Assembly: GCA_030635525.1 (NCBI GenBank) | Contig: DAOVYR010000014.1 | Coordinates: 1-11,215 of the forward strand | Direction of reading: 5' to 3' | Source of the DNA: Candidatus Nanohalarchaeota archaeon | Lineage (GTDB): Archaea > EX4484-52 > B79-G9 | DNA length: 11,215 nucleotides | In this document: positions 1 through 7,022 of the stretch, piece by piece | How the letters are laid out: each line of letters starts with the position of its first letter | How positions within the stretch are numbered: the first letter of the stretch is position 1 | Position numbers and translations under genes: made by a program | The notes under the pieces: generated by a model | Database searches by the model: none | What the model saw: the letters and a program-made list of their open reading frames with translations, nothing else | Told to the model about the DNA's origin: nothing

Positions 1-156
1 ATGTTCGAACAGCAGCAATGGGTAAACATGAAAGAGCACGCGTACGACCCCCTGAAAGGCCTCATAGCAAACCCCGAAGAAGACCACGGCCTCCTGTCAA
101 CAGAAGCAGTAAAGAAAAACAAGCTAAACGAATGGCTTGCAGGACGATACAAATAA
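1..156 (+). CDS. 3' end of an unidentified gene (5' partial)
   Basis: An open frame runs from the first base of the window to TAA at 154-156 (51 codons visible). ATG codons occur at 1 and 28, but the frame is open at the window edge and no ribosome binding site can be judged, so this is most likely the C-terminal end of a longer protein. The visible part is hydrophilic, has no membrane segment and ends in LNEWLAGRYK; codon use (GAA, GCA, AAA, CTC) matches the neighbouring genes. I do not recognise the family. It converges on the minus-strand glycosyltransferase gene, with a repeat element between them. Confidence 0.5.
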   Translation: MFEQQQWVNMKEHAYDPLKGLIANPEEDHGLLSTEAVKKNKLNEWLAGRYK

Positions 157-188
157 CAATAGCGATAACAACAACAAGGTAAACTACA

Positions 189-278
189 ATGTGCCCCGAT
201 GAAACCGAAGGCTTTCTTGAAAATCACGCCAAAAAAAAGAAAAAACAAGATGTCTGGCAAAAAGAAAAATACAGATAA
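189..278 (+). CDS. Possible small protein, 29 aa
   Basis: A short ORF starts at ATG 189 and ends at TAA 276-278. It encodes a 29-residue hydrophilic peptide with an acidic N-terminal part (CPDETEG), a five-lysine run and a basic end (KEKYR). A weak purine-rich site (AAGG) lies about ten bases upstream, poorer than the GGTGA sites of the sure genes here. It lies 32 bp after the preceding stop on the same strand, so it could be co-transcribed. No family is recognised and it may be chance; conservation in relatives would be needed to accept it. Confidence 0.25.
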   Translation: MCPDETEGFLENHAKKKKKQDVWQKEKYR

Positions 279-284
279 CCCCTA

Positions 285-308
285 ACCACAAGAAACAAAA
301 ATTAACCA
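285..308 (-). terminator. T-rich terminator for the minus-strand glycosyltransferase operon
   Basis: Read on the minus strand, this stretch is T-rich (TTAATTTTTGTTTC) and lies just past repeat copy A and a short CTCG/CGAG-flanked G/C block. Archaeal transcription commonly ends at T-rich tracts in the non-template strand, so this is a likely end for the transcript leaving the gene at 416-1630. The call rests on base composition only. Confidence 0.35.
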
Positions 309-336
309 CAACTCGGGTGGGTGGGGGCTCGAGAAC

Positions 337-418
337 CATGCGCTTGAGCACAGCGCCTGTGACCCAAAGCGAAGCTTTGTGGTCGCACTGATCGCCAGCC
401 TTTCTGAAGGCTGTTCTA
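337..418 (-). repeat. Convergent-intergenic repeat element, copy A
   Basis: This 82-bp element is shared with 6888-7022. Conserved blocks, read on the minus strand, are the stop TAG, a CAGCCTT/AAGGCTG hairpin (396-402 with 407-413, 4-nt loop), GGCGAT-AG, TGCG, TTCGCTTT-GGTCAC-GGCGCT, and CTCAAG--CATG. Copy A also has a local hairpin CAAAGC-GAA-GCTTTG (365-379 on +), whose core GCGAAGC is known to form an unusually stable DNA mini-hairpin. Both copies lie between convergent genes and both begin at the stop codon of the minus-strand gene. A bidirectional terminator or 3'-end processing element, or a small non-autonomous mobile element, would fit; no coding potential is seen. Confidence 0.75.
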
Positions 419-1630
419 CCACATAAGCCCCGGGCTCGGCTTCCAGTCAGCGCAATTATACTCATCAACAACCCTGTCATAAACCCCTTTCGTCATCCCC
501 GCAACATTCTCCCAGCTATACATATCCCTCACATTACCATAAGCATTATTCACAATACTATCCTTCAAGCCACCATCCACAAGAACCCTCTTAATCCCAA
601 TCGCAAGCGACTCAGAATGCCCGGACCACACCTTAAGGCCATTCACTTCATGCTGAACAATCTCAGAAAGCCCGCCAGTATCCGCAACCACAACAGGCGT
701 ATGCGAAGCCATACCTTCAAGCGCAACAATCCCGAACGGCTCATAGCGCGACGGGATAACAACAACATCAGACACATGCAAAAGCGCATCAAGCGTCTTA
801 TCATCAGTATAGCCTGTAAACAACACCTTATCCCCAAACCCCATCTGCCATACCAGAGCCTTGCACTTATCAGTCATATACCCTTCCCCGGCAATCACAA
901 ACTTCGCATCAGGAACTTCCGAAAGAACAGACTGCACAGCACCCACAAGCACATCAACCCCCTTCTCCCACACATGCCTCCCGACAAAAAAAACAATCTT
1001 CTCATGCGCCAAAGCAAACCTGCCCCTTACCTCAGAATAATGCCCCGAATCAGAACTATACTTAGACACATCCACCCCGTTCACAACCACATCCACCTTC
1101 TCCCATGGTGTAGAAAACGCAGAACACACACTCTGCTTCATAAAATTAGAACACACAATAACCCTCCACGACTCATACACCATCTTGCGCTCAATATCAT
1201 GTATCAACGCCTGCCTGTCCTCATAAATACCACCTCGCCGCCCCTCCTCAAGCGAATGAATAGTAGAAATGAGAGGTATCCTGAAAATATGCTTAAGCCC
1301 CACAGCCGCAGTCGCCACAAGCCAGTCATGCGCATGTATCAGCGAAACATCCTTAAACTCCTCAATAACCTGGCTCGCATGCTTCTGCATAAGAACATTC
1401 ATCTGGAGCGCCCACGACGGAAAATCCTCCGCAGGAATATTATCAGCATCAAACCGGAACACATGAACGCCATTAACATTCTCATAACCCTGGTTCCCGG
1501 AAAAAGCGCACACAACAACAATCGGCTCAATACCTGCCTTCACCTGCGCACGCGTCAACTCCTCCACATGCGTTCCAAGCCCGCCAACCTTATGCGGCGG
1601 ATATTCCGACGTTAAATGAAGCACTTTCAT
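416..1630 (-). CDS. GT4-family glycosyltransferase, glycogen-synthase-like
   Basis: A 404-residue GT-B fold retaining glycosyltransferase of normal length. The N-terminal acceptor domain carries the donor-phosphate glycine loop KVGGLGTH (14-21) and an HAHDW motif like that of starch/glycogen synthases. The C-terminal domain carries GRHVWEKG, with the phosphate-contacting Arg218 and Lys223, and RYEPFGIVALE, whose Glu297 and Glu305 form the E-x7-E motif. It should transfer sugar from a nucleotide donor to a glycan, probably an alpha-glucan given its neighbours, but the substrate cannot be read from sequence. ATG is preceded by GAGGT (1637-1641), which overlaps the stop of the upstream gene 9 nt away, so the two are almost certainly co-transcribed and perhaps translationally coupled. 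The TAG stop lies inside repeat copy A. Archaeal synthases of the GT5 type are the closest alternative. Confidence 0.9.
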   Translation of the reverse strand: MKVLHLTSEYPPHKVGGLGTHVEELTRAQVKAGIEPIVVVCAFSGNQGYENVNGVHVFRFDADNIPAEDFPSWALQMNVLMQKHASQVIEEFKDVSLIHAHDWLVATAAVGLKHIFRIPLISTIHSLEEGRRGGIYEDRQALIHDIERKMVYESWRVIVCSNFMKQSVCSAFSTPWEKVDVVVNGVDVSKYSSDSGHYSEVRGRFALAHEKIVFFVGRHVWEKGVDVLVGAVQSVLSEVPDAKFVIAGEGYMTDKCKALVWQMGFGDKVLFTGYTDDKTLDALLHVSDVVVIPSRYEPFGIVALEGMASHTPVVVADTGGLSEIVQHEVNGLKVWSGHSESLAIGIKRVLVDGGLKDSIVNNAYGNVRDMYSWENVAGMTKGVYDRVVDEYNCADWKPSPGLMW

Positions 1631-1639
1631 AAAAAAACC

Positions 1640-2389
1640 TCAATCATCCCTCTTCTCTTTCTCAGAAACACCCACAGGCACATCCCAGTTCTTAAGCACC
1701 CACGAATAATCCCTCACAACATCCTTCGCCCACGACGGGGTCTCAGGCTTTAAAACATTCACCTTTGACTCACTGGGTGAATAAAACTGCAAAAGAGCAC
1801 TCTTCATCCACTCTTCATTCACATGAATGCTACTTGACGCCTGAGATGCTCGCCACTCAATCTGCTTCACAGCCTCGGTAAACCCGTTATTCACACCCGG
1901 TGTACGCTGCTCCTGCAGCGTATAATAACTTGAAATCAGCGGCTTCCTAAGCGCACTCTGGAGCGTTATCCCTGCAGGAAACATCTGCCATTCATGCGTA
2001 TGAATCAGATCAATATTACCCTCACTATGATAAATATCAGCCACAACCCGCCCAATCTCCATATTCAAAGTAATCGCCCACGTAAGAGGCGAATAAGACT
2101 TAACAGAATTACCGACATAATGTATCTCTGCCCCGCCAATATTTGTAGTCTGCCCTGCCTTCCAGGGATCAAAAGACACCACATGCGTATTAATCCCTCT
2201 CTGGACAAGACCTTCCGCAAGATTCTTGCACTGCAAAGATACCTGGGTTATATCCCTGGGCAGGTACTCTGCCGTAATCAAAACAACATTCTTTAGCTTC
2301 CTCTCATATGCGACATCAGTTGGACTAATACGAAGCTGCTTTAAAATCTTCTCAATAATCTTCTGATTCGCCTGATTCAACCCGCTCAC
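1640..2389 (-). CDS. GT4-like N-terminal-domain-only protein (probable pseudo-glycosyltransferase)
   Basis: A 249-residue protein that aligns with the N-terminal half of the adjacent full GT4 enzyme: NVVLITAEYLP matches KVLHLTSEYPP, IDLIHTHEW matches VSLIHAHDW, and RKPLISSYYTLQEQ matches RIPLISTIHSLEEG. It ends shortly after the domain boundary, so the C-terminal nucleotide-sugar domain, including E-x7-E, is absent. The GGLG loop is also lost (ITQVS in its place). A roughly 33-residue helical extension precedes the domain. The frame is intact, with no internal stop. Start is GTG 2389 with GGTGA at 2394-2398; an in-frame TAG lies a short way upstream. It probably acts as a non-catalytic partner or glucan-binding subunit of its neighbour rather than as an enzyme. 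That role is inference. Confidence 0.85.
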   Translation of the reverse strand: MSGLNQANQKIIEKILKQLRISPTDVAYERKLKNVVLITAEYLPRDITQVSLQCKNLAEGLVQRGINTHVVSFDPWKAGQTTNIGGAEIHYVGNSVKSYSPLTWAITLNMEIGRVVADIYHSEGNIDLIHTHEWQMFPAGITLQSALRKPLISSYYTLQEQRTPGVNNGFTEAVKQIEWRASQASSSIHVNEEWMKSALLQFYSPSESKVNVLKPETPSWAKDVVRDYSWVLKNWDVPVGVSEKEKRDD

Positions 2390-2431
2390 ATCATCACCAA
2401 AGAACTTTACACATAACTAAACGCGCATAAT

Positions 2432-2498
2432 CAACATATTGTATCCCAACATACCAACATGCACTACGCGCACATACAACATATACACATCTAACATA
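2432..2498 (-). repeat. Five TATGTTG-like boxes in the leader of the glycosyltransferase pair
   Basis: Five 7-bp copies of (C/T)AACAT(A/G) on the + strand (TATGTTG on the transcribed minus strand) lie at 2432, 2447, 2455, 2477 and 2492. Spacings are 15, 8, 22 and 15 bp. They fall between the likely TATA box (2497-2504) and the GTG start at 2389, so they would lie mostly in the 5' leader. They could be operator half-sites or RNA-binding repeats, or an accident of low-complexity sequence. The rest of the 210-bp spacer 2390-2599 is A/T-rich with no supported gene. Confidence 0.4.
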
Positions 2499-2504
2499 TT
2501 TATA
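2497..2504 (-). promoter_or_regulatory. Likely TATA box for the GT4 gene pair
   Basis: The minus strand reads TATAAATA here in an AAGA-TATAAATATG context. Initiation would be expected about 25 nt downstream, near 2474, leaving a leader of roughly 85 nt. This suggests the two GT4 genes have their own promoter in addition to any read-through from the glycogen synthase gene. Confidence 0.45.
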
Positions 2505-2599
2505 TCTTATCTATATTATCTGAATACCACAAATTTAATATTCAACTCAATACTTCATATGCTTGCAAACACACACTCTAAGAATCGGAAAAAACCCAA

Positions 2600-4420
2600 T
2601 CACTTAACCTTCTCAAGCGCCATATTATGCGCAACCACATAATTCGCCGCAAGATTCTTCCAGTCCGCAACCAGAGACAACCTCTTCGCATGATACTTCC
2701 TCGAAAGAATCTCACTCTTATCCATCTTCACGACAGCAGAAAAAATATCCTTCAGATCCCCGACAATATCATCATCCTTCTTACTATTCCTCTTGAGGAT
2801 ATAAATCCCGGTATCCTTCATCCCCTTCATCTTACCCTCCATAAACTTCCCATACCCTGCAAGATCCGTAGTCACAGTCAAAGCACCATTAGCAATCGTC
2901 TCAAGAGGCGTATACCCCCACGGCTCATAAAACGACGGGAACACCCCAAGACTGCACCCAAGCACAAACGAATTATAACTCAAAGAAAGCATCCGATCCG
3001 AATTCGAAAGATACGCAGGATAATAAATCACTTTCACCCTATCCTCCTCCCTGTTCAAAAGCCCGTTCTCCCTAAGCATCCTGAGTATTACATCACCCCC
3101 ATCATTATGCAACTCAAACGCGCACAAGGGAGGCGCCCCACCGCTCCTGGACTTAAAAGCCGAAGCAAGCTTCTTGATATCCATCTTCTGGTAATCCGTA
3201 AGATAATCCGAAATCTTCATATCCGTCTTCCCGGAAGTAAGCGAACCAGTCATACTCGCACGGATATCCACAGACAAATCATCCACATACTCCTTGATAT
3301 CTGAAAACAAAGACAGATTCTCAAGCGCCTCATGATTCTCACTCTTCGTACTTGCAGGAATCATTATAAACGCAAACACATCCGTCTTATCCTTCTTCTC
3401 CTTAAGCTCATTATTAAGTCTTGCAAGACTCTGCACAAATACATCTACCCCTTTATTGCGCACCTCATACCTGCCGGATATAAACATAATCCTCGGATCA
3501 GTCAGATTGACCTCATAATACGGCTTAAAATACCCTGCAAGAAAATCCATAATCTTCTCCTTACACTTGCGATGCAGGTAAATACACTCCTCCATAGACG
3601 GGTACTTCCCAAGCTCAAGGCCATTAGGAAGCACAACATCCGGTCTCTTCGAAAGGATATACTCCGCCTCCCGCGCAGTCGTCTCAGAAACAGTCGTAAA
3701 AGCCTCGCACTCTGAAGCGCAAGCGCACTCAGTAAGATGCTTCGCCTCAACATCATACTCATAAGACTTCCTTGGATCCACTGTCCGGCCCTTCTTCAAT
3801 CCATCTTCAATCTCCCTGACAAGACTATCACTGCAGTTCGCCATACTCCTGCCAAGCATCGTAGCATGCGTAGTGAACACAGTCGCAACCTTCACATTCC
3901 TCGACTTCAGATAAAGAAGCCCGGCACCAGACATCCACTCATGGAACTGCGCAACAACCCTCTTCAGATGAAGATCCTCCTTCAATCTCTCGATAAGCAT
4001 CCCGCATGCATACGCCCACACCACAGGATCCCCGAACCACGAATCAGACCGCAAAGAATCAATCTTATACTTCATCCACAACTCAGTCTTAATATCATTC
4101 AAATGCCCACGATAGCCACTAATATCCAAAAGAATACAATTCGGCCTGCCCCTTGCAGAAACCCACGTCCCGAAATGGCACTTGATACCCAGCTTCCCAA
4201 GCTTCGCAAAAGTCCCCGCAAACGCCTTCGAATCTTTCTCCTCAAACTCAACCTTTGCCTGTTTAGGATCATAAAACCCTATAGTATAATAATTCTTGCC
4301 ATAATACCTAAGCATCTGCTCAGACTTCGTGCGAATCACAGTATAAATACCACCAACCTTATTCGCAACCTCATACGACACTTCAAAAAAATAGTCTGCC
4401 TCAGCCAAAACATCATCCAT
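2600..4420 (-). CDS. Glycogen synthase, GT3 family (eukaryotic type)
   Basis: A 606-residue cytosolic enzyme expected to extend alpha-1,4-glucan chains from a nucleotide-glucose donor. The N-terminus has FEVSYEVANKVGGIYTVI (from residue 12), the signature of animal/fungal glycogen synthases. Other family hallmarks are FTTHATMLGRSM, GRYEVRNKGVDVF (316-328, with Arg321 and Lys323 at the donor-phosphate site), and YEPWGYTPLE, whose Glu499 and Glu507 give E-x7-E. It is somewhat shorter than eukaryotic enzymes, lacking their phosphorylated tails. The C-terminal RLS-x-VADWKNLAANY block matches the region of the eukaryotic Arg-rich glucose-6-phosphate helix, but fewer arginines remain. ATG 4420 is chosen because GGTGA (4426-4430) stands 5 nt upstream; the 33-codon upstream extension opens with TTG and looks non-conserved. 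The gene is first in the minus-strand block and divergent from the debranching enzyme. Confidence 0.95.
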   Translation of the reverse strand: MDDVLAEADYFFEVSYEVANKVGGIYTVIRTKSEQMLRYYGKNYYTIGFYDPKQAKVEFEEKDSKAFAGTFAKLGKLGIKCHFGTWVSARGRPNCILLDISGYRGHLNDIKTELWMKYKIDSLRSDSWFGDPVVWAYACGMLIERLKEDLHLKRVVAQFHEWMSGAGLLYLKSRNVKVATVFTTHATMLGRSMANCSDSLVREIEDGLKKGRTVDPRKSYEYDVEAKHLTECACASECEAFTTVSETTAREAEYILSKRPDVVLPNGLELGKYPSMEECIYLHRKCKEKIMDFLAGYFKPYYEVNLTDPRIMFISGRYEVRNKGVDVFVQSLARLNNELKEKKDKTDVFAFIMIPASTKSENHEALENLSLFSDIKEYVDDLSVDIRASMTGSLTSGKTDMKISDYLTDYQKMDIKKLASAFKSRSGGAPPLCAFELHNDGGDVILRMLRENGLLNREEDRVKVIYYPAYLSNSDRMLSLSYNSFVLGCSLGVFPSFYEPWGYTPLETIANGALTVTTDLAGYGKFMEGKMKGMKDTGIYILKRNSKKDDDIVGDLKDIFSAVVKMDKSEILSRKYHAKRLSLVADWKNLAANYVVAHNMALEKVK

Positions 4421-4539
4421 AAATTTCACCCTTCCTCTCTTCAAAATAAAATTCCCCTCATCAGAGAATCGCCATCTTCCCAAACCGCGCCACGCCATAC
4501 CATCCAAACAGCAACGCAAAACATATCCAATTTCATAAG

Positions 4540-4548
4540 ATATATATA
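4540..4548 (-). promoter_or_regulatory. Likely TATA box for the glycogen synthase gene
   Basis: A TATATATAT run lies on the minus strand about 120 bp upstream of the synthase ATG. Initiation near 4518 would give a leader of about 100 nt ending in the GGTGA site. Together with the + strand element at 4557-4564 it makes the 202-bp gap between synthase and debranching enzyme a divergent promoter region where one regulator could act on both genes. Confidence 0.4.
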
Positions 4549-4556
4549 CATCTTTG

Positions 4557-4564
4557 TTTAAATA
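4557..4564 (+). promoter_or_regulatory. Likely TATA box for the debranching enzyme gene
   Basis: TTTAAATA on the + strand, 59 bp before the ATG at 4623. Initiation near 4587 would leave a leader of about 36 nt that carries a GTGAT site (4615-4619) four bases before the start codon. Confidence 0.45.
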
Positions 4565-4622
4565 GTTTCAATAAAACTTACAAATCCTGAAAAACAAATA
4601 TTAACAGCCGCGAAGTGATAAA

Positions 4623-6683
4623 ATGTTAAGTTGGAAAATCGAAAAACAACAACTCAAATCAAAACAGTACAATACATCTGGCCTGCACTCATTCATAAAC
4701 CGGTTCACAGACACCGGCTTCAAAACAAAATGGTGCGGCATCTGGACACCCCCGATCAAAGCATTTGAATATTTTGCATACAGGATTAACAATACATGGC
4801 TCTCAGACCATAACTGCACAAGATGCACCATAAAGCCATGGGGCTGCAAACACTACTTCGCAGCAGATGACCTGGACATAACTGAAACTGTTTTCGCACC
4901 GGACAACCACCCATCAGCAATCTCCATAATTACCCTGAAAAACAAAACCACAAAAAAAAGAAAAATAAAGATAGACATGGAAGCAGCAGTCAACATAAGA
5001 ACAAAAGAAGAAAACATCCACGAAAGAAAATACGAAACAGAATTCAATGAACTAAGAAAATCAGTCATAGTTAAATCCGGCGCAGGATATTGTACATACG
5101 GGCTCGGGAAAACAGAAAAAAATATTGAAATCACGAACACCCCATCGAATGAATACAGGAACCACAACCCCGGCTCACCGCAATGCTGCTTCATTCCCGG
5201 CAGATATAGCATAACATTCAACTTAGGCATCAACGAAGAGATAAAAATCCCCCTAATATACTGCGCAACAACCAAAGACAAGACCACATTAATCGACACA
5301 TACGACAAATGCGCACAGAATTGGGACAAATATCTCTCCTCAAAATTAAAGAAATCAGTCGAAACATACCACAATCATGACATCAACACCCCCCATAACC
5401 GCCTGGATAAAACATTCCTCTGGGCGCAATACAGCCTTCAGGGACTCGTAAACAAATCAGACATAGGCACAGGAATCCTCGCAGGCTACCCGTGGTTCCT
5501 CGAATACTGGGGAAGAGACATATTCTGGAGCCTCCTTGGCCTCATAGACATGGGCAGATTCAAAGAAGCAAGAGAGATATTCCAGACCATGGCAAAATAC
5601 CACGACAAAAGAATGCCCTGCATAATTCATCTCGACGGCAAAAAAGAATACCATGGCGCAGACATAGACCCCCTATTCCTCATAACATTACTGGACTACG
5701 AGAAAAAAAGCGGCGACCTGACACTAAGAAAAGAACTCAAAAAAAACATAAAAGCATCACTAAAAAACCTCGAGCTAATGGACTACATCGCCACCCACAA
5801 ACCAGGCGAAACATGGATGGACTCAATCAAGCGCCCCGGAAGTGCAATCGAGATCCAGGCAATGTGGGTCGAGGCATTAAAAACAATAGAGCCAAAACTC
5901 TCAATGAAGATGAACAAAAAACTGAACCAGAACTTCTGGAACAATGACAAAAAAACCTACTATGATACATACTCAAAACTGCCGGACCCGGAAATAACAG
6001 CCAACGAACTAGTGCCTCTCTTCTTCGGCTTAACCCCGGAAGCAAAAGCACAGCATGTACTAAAAAGAACAAAAACAGAACTAAAAAGCGTCTACGGCAT
6101 CAGAACCAGATCCAAGACAAGCAGGAACTACAACCCGTCAGGCTATCATACCGGATCCTGTTGGGGACTGACCACCGGCTGGGGCGCAGTAGCCTTCCTG
6201 AGATACGGCATGATCCACGAAGGAATAAACTGCCTCGACGACTATTCGTACGATTGCGAAAAATTTCAGCCAGGAGGCCTATCCGAAATAGTAGACGCCA
6301 AATCCGGAAAACTACTTGGCACCCCTGATCAGGCATGGTCTTCCTCGCTCTTCATCTACGCAACCGACGACCTCCTCTTTGGCATCAGGCCGGACATAGA
6401 AAAAAAAATCATCGCAATAGAGCCGAAACTGCCGGACACATGGGGACATATGTACAGGAACGGAAAAATCATTGCAGGCAACACATTTGACCTCAAAATC
6501 GACAGAAACGCCGACGGCATGGAAATCAGGATAGAATTCAGGCAAAAACCAAAAGACCTCACCTGCGAACTAACAATGCCCGAATGGATAAGCGAGATAC
6601 ACCACAAAAATAAAAAAACCAAAAAAAGAAAACTCAAATTCACAATGGAAAAAGAAAACATAATCATCGGACTCAGAAAATAA
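4623..6683 (+). CDS. Glycogen debranching enzyme, amylo-alpha-1,6-glucosidase (GDE_C / GH133-like)
   Basis: A 686-residue protein expected to hydrolyse the alpha-1,6-linked glucose left at glycogen branch stubs. Residues 1 to about 250 form a divergent beta-rich N-terminal domain. From about 260 an (alpha/alpha)6 toroid begins, with GYPWFLEYWGRDIFW (Tyr295-Asp299), then HGADIDPLF, GETWMDS (Asp400 is a candidate catalytic acid), SAIEIQAMW, YHTGSCWG (508-515) and GTPDQAWSSS (566-575). All are in the order of the GDE_C family. The glucanotransferase half of eukaryotic debranching enzymes is absent, so a separate 4-alpha-glucanotransferase would be needed. The start fits a GTGAT site 4 nt upstream. 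Divergence from the glycogen synthase links the two functionally. A related GH15-type glucoamylase is the main alternative but the motifs fit less well. Confidence 0.9.
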   Translation: MLSWKIEKQQLKSKQYNTSGLHSFINRFTDTGFKTKWCGIWTPPIKAFEYFAYRINNTWLSDHNCTRCTIKPWGCKHYFAADDLDITETVFAPDNHPSAISIITLKNKTTKKRKIKIDMEAAVNIRTKEENIHERKYETEFNELRKSVIVKSGAGYCTYGLGKTEKNIEITNTPSNEYRNHNPGSPQCCFIPGRYSITFNLGINEEIKIPLIYCATTKDKTTLIDTYDKCAQNWDKYLSSKLKKSVETYHNHDINTPHNRLDKTFLWAQYSLQGLVNKSDIGTGILAGYPWFLEYWGRDIFWSLLGLIDMGRFKEAREIFQTMAKYHDKRMPCIIHLDGKKEYHGADIDPLFLITLLDYEKKSGDLTLRKELKKNIKASLKNLELMDYIATHKPGETWMDSIKRPGSAIEIQAMWVEALKTIEPKLSMKMNKKLNQNFWNNDKKTYYDTYSKLPDPEITANELVPLFFGLTPEAKAQHVLKRTKTELKSVYGIRTRSKTSRNYNPSGYHTGSCWGLTTGWGAVAFLRYGMIHEGINCLDDYSYDCEKFQPGGLSEIVDAKSGKLLGTPDQAWSSSLFIYATDDLLFGIRPDIEKKIIAIEPKLPDTWGHMYRNGKIIAGNTFDLKIDRNADGMEIRIEFRQKPKDLTCELTMPEWISEIHHKNKKTKKRKLKFTMEKENIIIGLRK

Positions 6684-6725
6684 ATACAGTACTAACAAGC
6701 GACAACACTTTGTTCTCAGATAAGT

Positions 6726-6760
6726 AGGTGAAATCATCTCCGGATAGGATCATGTCACCT
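6726..6760 (+). terminator. Hairpin and T-run downstream of the debranching enzyme gene
   Basis: A 13-nt inverted repeat (6726-6738 with 6748-6760, 11 of 13 positions pairing, arms AGGTGA...TCACCT) with a 9-nt loop lies about 40 bp past the stop codon. A T-run follows at 6815-6820. It is likely to shape the 3' end of the debranching-enzyme transcript. The remainder of 6684-6887 holds no supported gene; on the minus strand the T7 run at 6832-6838 could end the pilin transcript. Confidence 0.4.
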
Positions 6761-6887
6761 CCTAGTCATCATCAGACAAGAGTCCAGGTACTCTTTAATC
6801 AGAACCATTAAATAATTTTTCATTGCAGCCCAAAAAAAGGCGAAACAATCCTTATGTGCGCTCAATCAAAACGAACCAGTGACCTTT

Positions 6888-7022
6888 CATGTACTTGAGT
6901 AAAGCGCCAGTGACCTAAAGCGAATCACAGAACACCACATGTGTGCGCTTGAACGAAGTGAAACGCACCTAATCGCCAGCCTTTTATAAGGCTGTCGCTC
7001 AGCCTTTCAGAAGGCTGCTCTA
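6888..7022 (-). repeat. Convergent-intergenic repeat element, copy B
   Basis: This 135-bp element shares with copy A (337-418) the blocks CATG--CTTGAG, AGCGCC-GTGACC-AAAGCGAA, ATCGCCAGCCTT and AAGGCTG-TCTA (plus-strand reading). It is longer in two places. The CAGCCTT/AAGGCTG hairpin is duplicated (6977-6994 and 7000-7017). A central insertion carries GTGTGCGCTT...AAACGCAC, able to form an 8-bp stem. A second CCAGTGACCT stands just outside at 6876-6885, repeating 6907-6916. As with copy A, it lies between convergent genes and starts at the TAG of the minus-strand gene, here the pilin. Confidence 0.75.

Noticed and set aside
315..327. G-quadruplex candidate GGGTGGGTGGGGG.
   Set aside because: Only three G-tracts of three or more are present, so a standard four-tract quadruplex cannot form without bulges or a two-layer fold.
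617..1615. Long open frame on the + strand opposite the GT4 gene (332 codons).
   Set aside because: Its translation is a His/Asn/Arg/Ile-rich mixture without domain features and lies antisense to a clearly conserved enzyme; it reflects codon bias of the real gene.
4421..4519. A 33-codon N-terminal extension of the glycogen synthase, with the TATA element well placed for a leaderless start at 4519.
   Set aside because: The codon at 4519 is TTG rather than ATG, the extension does not resemble the family, and ATG 4420 has a perfect GGTGA site.
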